A stretch of DNA of 64,000 bases. Origin: Osmia lignaria lignaria. Its lineage: Eukaryota > Arthropoda > Insecta > Hymenoptera > Megachilidae. The position numbers and the translations under genes were made by a program. The notes below the pieces were generated by a model. That model did no database searches and was not told the origin of the DNA. It was given only the letters and a program-made list of their open reading frames with translations. Below are positions 1-13,300 of the stretch, in pieces (the stretch's first letter is position 1; each line of letters begins with the position of its first letter). Location: NCBI RefSeq assembly GCF_051020975.1, contig NC_135041.1, forward strand, positions 12,226,256 through 12,290,255, read 5' to 3'.

Positions 1-917
1 TGATCAGGATTTTGTGCTATCTTTATCGACGCGACGAGTGTGTCGATCGTCGCGTCGCATTATTGCAATCAACGATATGCGGATGGATCAACGTGACACG
101 AAACTTTCTTAATTCCCTTCTTCATCGATTGAGTATTTAAAATGCTTCACCTACCAAGTAGTGCGCGATATATCTGAAACGAATCGTACGAATCCCTCTT
201 CCGTTTTTCGTTCCAATTACTCATCTTTGCACGATCTATAACACTCGAAAGAGATTTTCTTGATATTTCTCGTAGGTAGTTGTTCTAAAAAGAAGATTAC
301 TTGTAGCAAGAATTATTCGTTTCGACCGGTAATTGCATCCATTCGTTTTCATCCTTACTGAATCAATAAACTTTCTTTCTCTCTTTCTCTCTGTCTTTAT
401 CTTTCTGTATCGTGTCAAGAGTGTTTCAATCAGCAGCGTGTACCGTTCGCATCTCGAAACGATCCATCTTCCGTCCGTGTGTGAATGAAACGAACAGTAC
501 ACGACGGATCGGGCGTGATCGAGCCGTCAAAAACGCGGCGGATCAACGATCCTTAGGCGTCCTTTCCCAATGGAACCGAGTGCCGTCTCATCGTACCGTT
601 CTACATCACTGCCAGCTACCGAAAACAAATCGTTCTCGAAACGTTCCAGCCCGTGTTTTGTGCGACGAGCATTGGCTAATCTGAGAAGATTCTCCCCTGG
701 CAGGGCCGTTCGTTTTCGTCGAATTAACTCGATGTACTCTGAAACATTCTGCGAACACCATTTCTGAGATTAAAATCTTTCGATTCGTTAACTGAATTGT
801 AAATCGGAAGCTTTGAACGTAGACATAAACTTATGAAGCTCGAGTACAAATTGATGTGCCGAGACTGTAAGAATGATTGATAAATTATGAGAGAAAAAAA
901 AATAATAAGTCACCTCT
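1..917. other. Downstream flank of E78 (3' UTR and beyond)
   Basis: This lies 3' of the E78 stop codon on the minus strand and presumably begins as 3' UTR. I found no AATAAA or ATTAAA on the minus strand in these 917 bases (TTTATT and TTTAAT are absent from the plus strand), so the poly(A) site is either a variant signal or beyond the window. A CT-rich stretch lies at about 370-402. Overlapping plus-strand open frames at 412-767 are short and resemble nothing known. Confidence 0.5.
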
Positions 918-1310
918 TCACTGAAGATCTTCCTCGCACTTGGGAATGTCAAATATCTCGGCAAAGAGAGGTGGTAATTTGAGCTTGGTCCAGTTCCTTC
1001 TGAACCAATCGAGGAGATTCGCGTGTCTGGCACCGAGGGCTCTCAATTCTGGTATCCTTTGCGAAACGCTCGATACACCGGAACAGCCACCCGCCGAGGT
1101 AGCCTCGCCGGATACCGTGTGATTCCGTAAAGCTTGAACCTTCAACGCCTCGAGTAGACGATCCTGAAGCCTTTGGACCGCCTTCACATCGTTCAGTCCC
1201 GGCCTCTCGCCCAGAAGTACAGCACCGGAGAAAAGGCCCAGCTCGGTGTCCGACAATTGGTGGCCGTTTAGGGACGATGTGAATTGCATCAAAGCGGACA
1301 CGAAGTCTGG
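918..1310 (-). CDS. Eip78C: E78 last coding exon: C-terminal half of the ligand-binding domain
   Basis: The exon starts after an acceptor ending AAAACAG (minus strand) in phase 0 with PDFVSALMQF and ends at a TGA (918-920), giving 130 residues. LSDTELGLFSGAVLL corresponds to the helix 7-8 region and IPELRALGARH to helix 10. LDWFRRNWTKLKLPPLFAEIFDIPK covers helix 11 to the AF-2 helix, where LFAEIF fits the activation pattern of two hydrophobics, any residue, Glu, two hydrophobics. The Gly/Ser-rich loop before IPELRALG (SGEATSAGGCSG) is typical of lineage-specific loop expansion. The C-terminal FDIP plus acidic tail is what E78 and E75 proteins share, so the stop is convincing. In the distal isoform these are residues 379-508. 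Confidence 0.96.
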   Translation of the reverse strand, partial: PDFVSALMQFTSSLNGHQLSDTELGLFSGAVLLGERPGLNDVKAVQRLQDRLLEALKVQALRNHTVSGEATSAGGCSGVSSVSQRIPELRALGARHANLLDWFRRNWTKLKLPPLFAEIFDIPKCEEDLQ

Positions 1311-4300
1311 CTGTTTTGTTTCACATCGATCGATTAATCACTTGTCTCGTTTGATTCCATGAAAACGGCTTTAATTAGTACAAGACGATGTACGATACGA
1401 AAATTCGAGCAACACAATTAATCAGCGAGAACGTTCACGTAGAATATTAATATTCAAAATTGAAATAGAATTTTTCTATAGTAATTGTAAAGTAATCGAG
1501 GATCTTTTACCTCGTACATCAATTCCATTTGCTGCCTGGTGATACAAGTACCATCCTCGAAGGTCATCGAACTATCGGTGGTCATCTTCGAGATATGGCT
1601 TAGCCAGACCTCGAAAAAACCGACTTTGATGAGGATCAGCTGATCGTCCTGGGAAAGATCGCAAAATCCTGGCACCCTTTTGGCAAACTCCACCACCCTC
1701 TGAACCGACGGTGTTACCCTGGTGGCGAATTGTTGCCATAGCCAGATCCTTTGCGATTCTACTGTTTCCGCAGTCGATGATGCCGCCTCCGGGTCCTCTG
1801 GACTGGCCGGCTGCGAAGAAGTACTCGCCTAATCAGCAGGATTATAAAAAGAAACCAGGCGTTGTTGCCAGATTCCGGTATGACTTTTATTACGACTCTA
1901 ATGTTAATCTTAAATTCGTGGAATTCTTATCGAGAATATAATTATTAATACCAGAATTTTGAAATTATCCTAGCAACTGTGTTCCATAATTTCCATGAAA
2001 ACTCACCGGTATTATCATTGGTTTCCGGACGATGCCTCTCGTTGATTCCTCGGTGAAGCCGCAATGAGCATGATGCGCCTGAGAGACTTGAAGTATCACG
2101 TCGTACACAGCCAACTGTTTCACGTCTGCGTCTGACTGATCCGCTTCCACTACTGCGGCTGCTGGCACACACGGTATGGCGTTCTGACCCTGCCCGCTGC
2201 TATTGTTATTATTCTGACTCGTAGTGTTGTTATTATTGTTATTATTGTTGTTGTTATTGCCACCGCCGGGAGAAGTTAATTGCTGGACACCCGTGGTCGC
2301 CGTCGTTGTCGTGGTGGTCGGGACAGCGTCCTCGGGGCCACGTTCCCTTGAACGTTTCGGCACTCTGCCGTATCTTACAGCTGGAAAGAAAAAGGATGAA
2401 TTATAAATTAAATTAAAAAAAAAAAGAATCCGAGGTTAAATCGTAGGAGCCGAAGTCGAATCTTTCGGTTGTACGATTGGTACCGACCATTAAAGTCTCA
2501 GACGGCGGAGTTGTAAAGTAATCTCGTAATAGTTTCCACGAGGTACATAATTGAACGATGACTTTGCGCAAGGAAGAGAAGATAAAAAAAAAAAAAGGAA
2601 AACTCAACCGGGACCAAAGTTTTCCATCCGTCCACCGGACTCATTAATCATTTCGAGTTCGAAACTTTTTCTAAAGTAGTCGCGAATAAATTTCTACTCT
2701 TCTACTATTCGTTACCTTCCTTCGTGTATATATAGATTATGAAACGCATTTGCATGCACGATCACGAACGAAAAGTTGATTCGACTTGTGTCCAGGATAA
2801 AGAATTACGTAAATTAATTGGTCGGTTCCAGGATTAATATTTGACAGTGTTCCTGAGAAGAATTACGTAGGATAATAGGGAACGCTAGTTTTTCACTCGT
2901 TTTCATCCCGGTCAGTTTCATCGGGTTCGCTTCTTAAGCGGATCATAAGACCGCGGCCAGCTTATTACCATTTCCTCGACAATACCAGAGTGAAAAGCTC
3001 ACGTCGGTTGCCTATTATACGCGGCTGCATATTGCACGATGGAACTTTGACGTTTAATTATGCACGCGACTTCCCTTTTAGTTTGCTTTCCCCTCTTCCT
3101 AGCCGATTCAGAACTTTCCGAAAGTAGAAGACTTATTTATTACGTTTGTCTTATTCGAGAGAGTCGTCGATCCTCTCGATCGAATTAATGATGGCAATTT
3201 ATTTTTATCGTTTGTTGCAATAATGGTTAATAATACGTTCATTATACGTTACTGCGAAAGGATATTGATTAAACAGATGTAATTTGGGCGTTTCCCCATA
3301 GATATGTATAGGTACAGAGTTGATTCAAATAGAAATGTATACATACCGGTGAATAAATTATAGAAAAATTATAATTATATTAAAGGTTAAGAAAAGTTGG
3401 GAATAGAAAGTGAATTGTTACTTACAGTCCCTGGACATGCCGACAGCTAGGCACTTCTTAAATCTGCAGTACTGGCAGCGGTTCCGATTTAATCTGATGA
3501 CAAGACACTTGCCGTCCCTCAGACACCTGTATTCTATTTGCTTTTGAATACTTCTCCTGAAGAAACCCTGAAAAAAAAAAAACAAATAAACATGGTTAGC
3601 AGAAAATACTTATTCAACATAGAAACCTCTCTGTTTACTATAAATTTATCCTACTTGTTCGTTTATCAAGATTAAATGCATCAAACAATTAAGTAAAAAG
3701 TGTTTAAGACGAATGATTTGAATGGTAATAGATAAACACGTTTAAAAGTGTTTGCGAAAGTTGAAAGCAATCGCGAAGTTGTATCAAAGATCAATTCATC
3801 GGGTCTCTTTTGCTTCTGTTGCTTCTTCCGGGATTGGAGAACAGGGAAATCTCTTTCATCGTGAGATATTACTTCGGCAACGAGTTGATCGATCGAAAAT
3901 TGAACGTTCGCGATTTTCTTTCTCTTGTTTCGAGCTTCGAAAACTCGAGCTGTGATTCGAATCCTTTAGATTTTTATTAATCGACTGTTTATCGAAGTTA
4001 TTAGCTTTTCGACGAGTCAACTCGTCTTAACAGATTAACGGAGGCACCGATCTAGCTTCGAAGAAAACGGAATACTGCACGATCGACGATTAATTCTCTC
4101 CGTCTGAGCGTGGATTTAGGGCTCGTAAAAATGTCGTTCGCGTGGAGAAACGACAGGGAAAAAACGAGCTTTCCATAACACCAAGACAGTCCCGTACTGC
4201 CGATACCACGGGCATCTCTGTGGCTCCGACGTACCTCACTGATTTATGCGACTCGATCCTTTTATCGGTTTCCCATAAACGTTCGATAAATAGGGTCTTG

Positions 4301-7300
4301 AAATTATCTCGTATTCGTTGAATTTCAACGCGTACCCGATAATCGCGATTAAAACGCAAGAAATTGATTTCCTAATTCCACGCTGGTGAACACGCAGCAG
4401 GTGCAAGGAGGCTGATATCCTGGCACATCAGGAAAACGGACCGTGCTTATCTGCACAGGGTAGGAAGCGAATCCTCGCGTGATTAATTTAAATCCAAGGC
4501 CTCCTGCCAGCCTGTAGATTCAACCGTGCTTTTCATTTCCGAGTCGATTACCATCCGACTGGCATAGCTTCTGAATTATCGCCAGTGTTTTCTCCCGACG
4601 AATTCTCCGAACGGATAACCGTGTTTCGAAAAATTTCACACCTCGACGAATCGGTGAATCGATAGAGGAAATCAACGCCAAATAGACCCTTGTTTCGCCT
4701 GGGAAAATAAACCCGGTGAAAATTTACAAATGTTATTTCTCCTCGCTGTGGAGCGAATAACAAACACCTATATACGAATGTATTATAATAAATAGAAATT
4801 TTTTTTCATACCCAGGTAACGTTATAAATTTTCAAGAGAACACTCGAAATTCATCGAGCAGAGGAGTTTCGAGACGAAGAATCAATTTCTCTTAGGAAGG
4901 TCGAGTTAATTGTAACGGGTGGGCAGAGAGAAGGTAATATACCGTGTGTACGAGCTTCCACTCGCGTACATATACATAGAAAGGAGTGTGCAGGTTGGAT
5001 GGAAATTAACCAAGCAAGGGGGTCGGACCGGGAGCTGCGTTACACCGTTGAGTCGGGGTTGACCTGGTTGCCGTGGCCAACGGAACGGCTCGTTTAATAA
5101 GCGACGTATTATGATTAATGTGCCCCGGGTAGAAACGAGACGGCATAACTTTCCTACGTAGCCGCGTAACGTAGCTTCCGCAACTCGCCGCGGCTCTTTA
5201 ACCGACGCACAAAAGAGGCCAAACGGCGGCGAATTGAGATTAATGCTCGATAATTAATAAAAAGCCATGGCGGATTTTAAAGTGTTGCAACAAGCGGAAA
5301 AATCGATCGCGGCGGTTGTTCTGGCAATTTTCATTGAACCGATGCTTTTCAACCGCATCCACAGTGTTATTCTAAAGCGAAGCTCGAATTATTTAACGCT
5401 CCTATTCGCAGGAAGCTACTGAAACTCTAAACAACTGTTAGCTGAAAAGGAAAAATCGAATTCGATGTAATTTCAGTTTTCCAATATATTGACGGGAAGA
5501 GAATAAAAGGAAAAGGAAAAGGAGAAAGAAGGAGGAGAAATATAGAAAAACGATAAACAATATCAAGCGAAGAGTCTTCTGACGACAGTGTATATCAGAA
5601 CGATGAGGCAACGAAAATAATGGTAGAGACTCGTAGGCGTACTCGACTCGTCTACGAATCGGTTTATTGCTCTATTACCGAGGATATTAATTAATGAAAG
5701 CAGACTCGCGATGGTGCGTTGCATCGACGTCGATGCATATCCGTCTAAACGATGAGGATAGAAAGCGAACAGTTATACCATACAATAATAATAGTATTCG
5801 ATAGCGTGGCACGGGCTGTGCTTGTTGTTAAAATCGATACTCCACCTTCCATCAGCTCGTACCACTGTTAATGGGAATAATAAAAATATCTCTTTCGATT
5901 ATTTTTGGAAATCAAAATCAACGTTTCCAGACGAAAAGATTCAATTAAACGTATTTATTAATGACCCTCCTCTAAATAGAGTCTTTTATTTGAAAGACAT
6001 TTCGAGAAATGAATAGTTTAAGGAATAATTAAGTGAAATCTTTTGCGAAAATGAAGGGTGTTAAATCAAAGTTGTTGGAACACGTGAATAAATAAGTATA
6101 CTTAGTGGCTGCCTTTGTTCGGGATGATATAATAAGATTATGGTAAGAGCAAAAGCGAAGTAAAGTTTTAATCCACATTTAAAAAAAATGGAACGAGAAA
6201 GATTAAAAGGGGACTGACAGGGTTAAATGACAAATATAAAACAACAGAAAGGAGGATGAATCGATGTTGCGAGATTCAGAGAAAACAATGGAACACGTAT
6301 GTTCAAATTTTCCACGTTGAAATCATTCGTTACAATTTTACGTGGGCTTAAATCGTGGTATTATCGGATCGAGTTTTCCACCGTAACTGGGAAACAATAA
6401 TAATGATTTTATTCCGATAACCCGTTCATTTCCAAATGGACGCATTAATATTGCTCGCGGGATTATTACGAATTGATTCATTAAACGATAAATTATAATT
6501 TTGAAATTTAATTATTCGAACAGTAGAAAGTGAAAATGAAAATGCAGTGTTTATTGAAAATTAGAATATTTGGTTAAAAAATATACAATTTCTATGAAAG
6601 TTAATAGATCACCATTATCTGGTCATTTTTCAATATCAACTAAATTACAATGGAAATGGTTCGCACTTGTAATAATAACAGTGTTTTCTTACCATTTCAG
6701 ACGTAATATCTCGTAGTCTAAGGGAATAACGTAACCTCTCGAAACATTATTATACTTCACTTTTAACGAGTCGAGCTAATAAGAGTTTAAAAACTTCACG
6801 AGCGATTCAATTTAAAATTCTCAAGTTACGTCGCTTTTTATCCTGTTAAGGATGGTTGAAAATTTTATTTATCACCACGGTACCGCGAACGTATCATGCT
6901 GCAAAGTTAACGAAACGTGCCACATAAATTATTTGAAATTTATACAGCTCGCGAAAGTATAATATAAAGCAAACAAGAGAAACATTGAACGCGGATCAAA
7001 CGTTCAACCGAGCGATACGTACTGATTACGGATTAAAACGATTAAACGAATCGATAAAATCCGCGTGAGAATTCGATAGATGAGCCTGCTAGTAGAAGGA
7101 CGCGCGATAAATCAGACTTAAAAAGGAGACTACGTTCGGAGCCAGTAGATTAAGCCCGAATGTAGTCAGACAAGATTGAACGAATCGCGTTGAACAGCCA
7201 CGAAGAAATTTCATATTTTCTCACCTCGAAAATATTAATTGTACTGATTAATATAAAATAAAATATTGCTAATAAATTCATATTTTCTCACCTCGAAAAT

Positions 7301-10300
7301 ATTAATTGTACTAATCAATATAAAATAAAATATTGCTAATAACGATATATGGTATTTTTCATTTTATATCATCGATGAAATAGCAAGGCGAAAAGAATTA
7401 ACGAGGCATAACCATTTCAACGGAGAAGTCAAAAATACTGGTAGCTTTTAATTAGTAAAATTAATTGGACGTATATGGAGGGATTTTTTTCGAGCTTCTA
7501 TGAAACTCAATATCAATGAAAAGGCGAATCATTTCGATATATGTTGTAACTCGCTGGTGCATTTTACAAATTGGAAATTACATGTGAATCCAAAGCGCAC
7601 CGATCCTCTGATTAATTAATATTCCCAACGTGTTTATAGCTGTATTATTACAGGAGATTTGCGAACCAATTTCGAGGTTCATTTAATTGCTGATCAAGCT
7701 TTATCGAGAGACTGGAAAAACGGGTACTTTTCAGTGGCCCGCAGATGTTATGTCGGTCACGTTAATGAAAATAAACCATGTTTCCTCGTTAATTGCACAT
7801 TTATTTCAGCGTGCAACGATTCGTCATAAATACCGTGCATTAAATGCGCTTATTTGCAACGATTAACGTCGGTTGTATGTAAAACGAAATAATTTTTTAT
7901 TGCTGATCAACGAATTTTCTGAATCAGTGAAGAAAAATAGTAGTAGAGGTCAACGAATGGTCAGACGCGCCGAGTTTTTTACAAATAAAAGCTTTACCAT
8001 AGAATCTTTGCCACTATAAATAATATTTAAACAATAAATAAGAGATTCCGGTATTATATTCCGATTGCTAAAACAATATTTCAATTTAATCATTTATTTC
8101 TCAATTGGAGAAATCTTCGAGTTCCGTCGGGATGAAAAATTTCTCGACGAATCTCTTCTGAGAACACTAGTTAGAGAGACAGAAAGAGGAAGAAGAAGCG
8201 ATTCGGTGAAATCGTTCGTTCGTTTCGTATTTCCCGACGGAGCGCATCGGCCGTTGAAGAAGTGCACTCGCGGGGCGAACTCGCGTTCGCCGTGTGTACG
8301 TGCCTTAATCTTGTGCGAGATGCACATCCGCCGCCTGAGATTGAAACACGGAAGCCCTAAGGCCGCGGTTAACGGTGAATTGGTACATTCTCGCGTTCCT
8401 ACCCACACGTGCACACGATACAAACATCCTACCTTCCTACGTACGTACGAGCGTTTCCAATACCGCGAAATTAATTTCCCGGTTGGGATACGAACGCGTG
8501 TCCGTTTCCCTCGACTCATTCCACTCTTCTACCTTTCCTTTTAAATGAAAAAAAGAAAAAGAAATTGTGATTGAATCTTCGAAAAAAGAAAACATTAAAA
8601 TATAGCCGCTTTCAAATTTCCGTATCCGCCCTGTAAGGTCAATCATAGGTGATCCTATCTGCTCGACCATAAATTTACCTCTTTCTGTCGATTTATCGCT
8701 ATCTCGACCTGTTGAAAAATCGATCGTTCCTCGATGCGGATATTCTTCCTTTGTACAAAGACAACGAAAGAATTAAGATAACGAGACGAAGGATAAGTCT
8801 GATAAGAGAATCCGTAAAGCATACAGATGTATAAAATGAAACGAAATATCAAAGAGGATGGGAAATTACGAGTAGAAAGGTAAGAGAGATCTATTATAAT
8901 GGAAAACAGCAGGAAATTGAGACAGATGGGGAAATCGAGGGAAGAATGTAAATAGAAGAGAAACAGAGTAAGTCGGCGAAGGAAGAGGAGAACGAAGCGG
9001 CTGAGAAGAGATCGATCGAAAGTAGTCGAAGCCGGTAAGGTACGGACACGATGAGAAAGAAATATCGTATTTATAACAGCGCGGGTAACTTTCTCGCGGT
9101 AACTGATGCGTCGAAGGTGATCCTTCGCGACCGTGTATTCCGAGATAAAGAAAAGTTTACGGTGTATAATTACGGTTCTCGATGTAGAAAGTTCTCTGAA
9201 AACTATTTCCCGCGTCCTGTTCCTCCGCGAACGATGTATATCTATTCGTTGGTTCGTTGAAGCACAATTTTTCTTTTCTCGAATCCGTAACATCAAGATG
9301 AAAGGTAAGAAATTTTCAATGTTTCCGTATGAAAGTTAACCGATCGGTACCGTTGATAATTACCGGGTGAACGTGTTAATTCGGAAAAATAATCTTTCCT
9401 CTCCAAGCGATCCTATTTGAGGTGTCGTTAGTGGTCTTTAGGGGAGGGCTTCCTGAAATATGCCATACTCACTTTGCAACCCTCGCAGCTGGTTACGCCG
9501 TAATGGTAACCGCTCGCCTTGTCACCGCAAACTCTACAGGCCACGAAACTCTTCGCGGGCGTCGAACTGTTCGAATCGGCGGCCGCGTAGTGTTGTTCTG
9601 GAAAACAAAACAGGCAGCTACGTTACGTAACGTGATCGTCATCCATGAAAGTAGGTAAAGGAATTCCCGTTTCTTCGCAGAACCGAGAGACCGAAACGAT
9701 GCGATGGGTCTCTCGAAAATCGTGACAAAGAATGATCGTAGCTGGAATATTCTTTCTTCCGTGTATCAAAGAGATACAGAAAACGAAGGGTTCGTTAACC
9801 ATCGCCTAATTCATAAGAGCGTCAATTTACCGTGTTCTCCAAACGGATCATCAGAGCCGCCATAAACAGAATTCTCAGCTCGTTCGATTCTAAGCTGTCC
9901 GATGAGATCACGGTTCACCGTAGCCTCGTTTCCTTCTAACGATCAAAAAACGAGCACTGCGTGCTAGGACGTAACGGCATCGTCTGCCGATGCAAGCGGT
10001 CACGCGTAGACGGTGTAGCAAGAAGAAGAAGATCAGGAAAAACGAACAGATCCTAGGTAGACCAAATAGAGAGAGGAGAGAAGTAGAAAGGTAGACGGAA
10101 AGAGGATCGATGTAATAGAACCGAGACGATACGATTCCCTTCCCACTGGCAAGAGACACGTTTGGACAAGGCGGCTTCTTTCATTCGGCTAACCCGTTGC
10201 ATCCATAATGCAACGACAGACGAGCAACACGAGCGGCTATCGAGCAAGGGAAACGGCTGTTGAGGCTGCAACACCAGTGCACGGTGGTTCGCGTAACGGA

Positions 10301-13300
10301 AAGCTCGCGTCACCGTTACAGAACCAGGGAGGAAGAAGAAGAAGAAGAGGAGGAGGACGAAAAGAAAAAGGAAAAAGATGAAACCAGGCCGTCCGCTAAG
10401 GGAGAGCAGAGAGAACCGTATAAGAGTAGTCTGTAACATTATATATATTGATATATACAGTGTCCTAGTATTAATAACAGGCTACTCAAGTTGAAGAATT
10501 TATCGTGTTTCTGTATTCTTAGATTTTCCAAAGATCTTCAACTGAAAATTTTTTAAATAAAAGTTTTGTCTAATTTTTATTATTTTCGGGAATGCCTGTA
10601 AATCATAGGAATTTCTCTTGGTCTACTCTGATTAAAATACTGGATCAATTTAATCGCGACCTTTACGGACACCCTGTAGATGTACCGTTGGTCTCCGGTG
10701 AAACCCTTGCCAGAAGACGTGGTTACGCGTGCAAGGCTCGGACAGGGACGAAGAGAACCGTTGCAGATGAGAAGAAGAACGATGATGGGAAGGATAGACG
10801 AGTGTAGTAGCGATGCAAAGAGAAGAGCAGGAAGAAGACAGAGGGAGGAGAATGTGGTTGATTGCAGCGTGTGGAAATGGGGCCCCGGCAACTATACCGG
10901 GCAACGATGCGATTTTATGACGCCCGTAACGTGCTCGAGATCGAACGGTACTCTTCACCTCCTGTACCAACGAGCACGAAGAAGACCAAGACGTCTGTCT
11001 GCTACCCCGTTACCGTTCCTTCGTCAACCGATCCTGCTTCTCTCCCTTTTCCAGCTAAACCGACGCCGGAAACGCGTTCGTACGATAATCACGTGCTGCC
11101 AAGAGACTTCTACTTTTTCTTGGCTTTGTAAGAGATTTTTCTCGGATCTACGTAGCGATTTGTCTGGACGGATACGAATGAAGTTTCAAGCAACTGCTTT
11201 TATAACCTTGGTCTTAGGGATGGATTTATTTTGTTGTTTCGAGTGATTCCCTTTGAATCAGGGTAATCATTTTCTAAGGTGATATACACTGTTATATTCT
11301 GCTATTCTACCGGGATCATTCACACGTGAGAGAAAACTTGCTTCTCAATTTTCTACGAGTTTAATACAAACGTCTTCTTGTGTTATCCAAAGTTCAAGCA
11401 TGTTAACCACACTTGACATCGTACGTAACGTGTATCTAATAAATGTACTTTGCCAACTTCGTACGCTGTTAGCTCCATTAAATCATTTCAAACTCCTAAC
11501 CCGATCCTTAACCAAGTGTACGTTTCGCTTTATCATTATCATCGAAGCAGACGAAATTATACCGCGTTACTTGTAATAATCGATCGGCGCAGCGAATGCA
11601 GTTTCACCGGCCTTCGAATATCCAACCGATGAGACAACTTGGAATAATTAGGGGTGCGCTGATAAGCGATCGATCGATCGATCAGCGTTCGTAACGCGGG
11701 TACATTGTAATTTATTGCGCCCGAGGACGGTCTGTAATTTCCCAAGACGAAGGCGGAAGCGCGCCGTGTAATGACGCGCTCTGTAACCGCTCGACGGCGA
11801 GGCCAAGTTTTTCGGTGCTTCTTCATGGGAATTCGTTAAGGTGTACCGTATTAACGATACCTCGAACGAACGCGTACCGATAAATTTGTCCGTGATTTCG
11901 AATTTTTTACCCGACAGCCTATTTCCGGATAATAAATTCCGGATGATAAAAGAAAAGATGGAAATTAAAATTTTAAACAAGCGATCTTTTTCCGATTCGA
12001 TCGATTCCGATCCCACGAGGTTTTCACCGGGAGAAACGAGTGAAATATCCTCGCGGCTTATGTCCATGTATAACGCGTGTCCATCGGTACTCCCGCGAGG
12101 AGAAAGTTCGACCGTGCGGAATTTCTAAGCAGAAATAGAAACTGTGCCTCTGTTCCGCGGAATATTCACCGCTAAGTGAAATGTTAAGTACCGTATGATT
12201 ACGGATAGAATATACGACGGACTATAAATGATTTACGGTTGCGACACGATCTATGGTGTGTATCCAGTGTGCGTGAAAGCGCGATCAGAAAATTGCGATA
12301 CAGCTTGTTTCATGGGAGCCAAATGGAATTGGGAAGAGTGTAGATAACCGGCGATACGATTCGTATGTCTCTTGACACGAGCAAATATATTGGTTGCCTT
12401 TGACGCGTGAAAAATATCTACTATCTCTTTGATATCGCTTCTTTCGCTCGTCAGACACTTGTTACGTAAAGAGAAAGAGGTGTTTGAATTTTATGAAATT
12501 CTATGTAAAAGGGTCGTGGGATCTTGATATATTACCCGCTCGACTAGCGAAGGATTTCAATTTATCGAAAAGTCATCAATTTAACGTTAAGGCTACCTAA
12601 AGTTTGTCTCCACTCCTCTTTCACTAATTACTTGATTCCACAAAATCTGAACCTAACGGTAGTGAACGTGTTAATCAACGTAAACTGTTGCTCCTTTTCG
12701 CGGAGTGCACGTGAATCCGGCGTGGCTGTTTTCATCGTGTCAACAGTTGAAGAACAGAAAACAGAAGGTTCCGTTATTTCGTTTCCGTTCCCTTCGTAGC
12801 AAAAAGCATCGGGACGCGAAACGGGAACGAGGAGTATCGCGAATTTTTGTACAGTTCACTCGTTATTTAACGAGAAGTTTATTCTGTTGTAAGCAGACGT
12901 TAAAACGTTTATGAACTTTTACCAATTTCTACTTAATTACTACCTTAAATACTTTCCTACGCGACGATTTCTCTTTTTCAACTTCATTAACTCAACGTTT
13001 CGCGTGATTATAACGCAAGAAGACATTCTTGCAAAATAACGCGATTCGTTGGTGCTATAAGGTTCTTTGTACGATACGTTTTTTATTTTGCAACAAAATA
13101 TGCCACATTGGCGGTGAAGGGTTAAGCCGACGATTATTTCTTCTCTAAACATTTGGAAAACATTTTCGAACAGAGTAACGAAAGGATTAAGTAACTCGTA
13201 TAAAGCCGATAAATCGTAGGAAGCAACAACAGACGTAAACTTTACAGCCTAGAAAGTTTTCAGCTAACTTTGCCCCGAGTAAAATGGCTAAGTGTTATAA

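Noticed and set aside
2224..2406. Poly-leucine plus-strand frame resembling a signal peptide
   Set aside because: It is the exact complement of the polyasparagine codons of the E78 hinge exon.
8065..8544. 159-codon plus-strand open frame in the zinc-finger intron
   Set aside because: Composition is random and basic, antisense frames of similar length overlap it, and no domain or splice partners are apparent.
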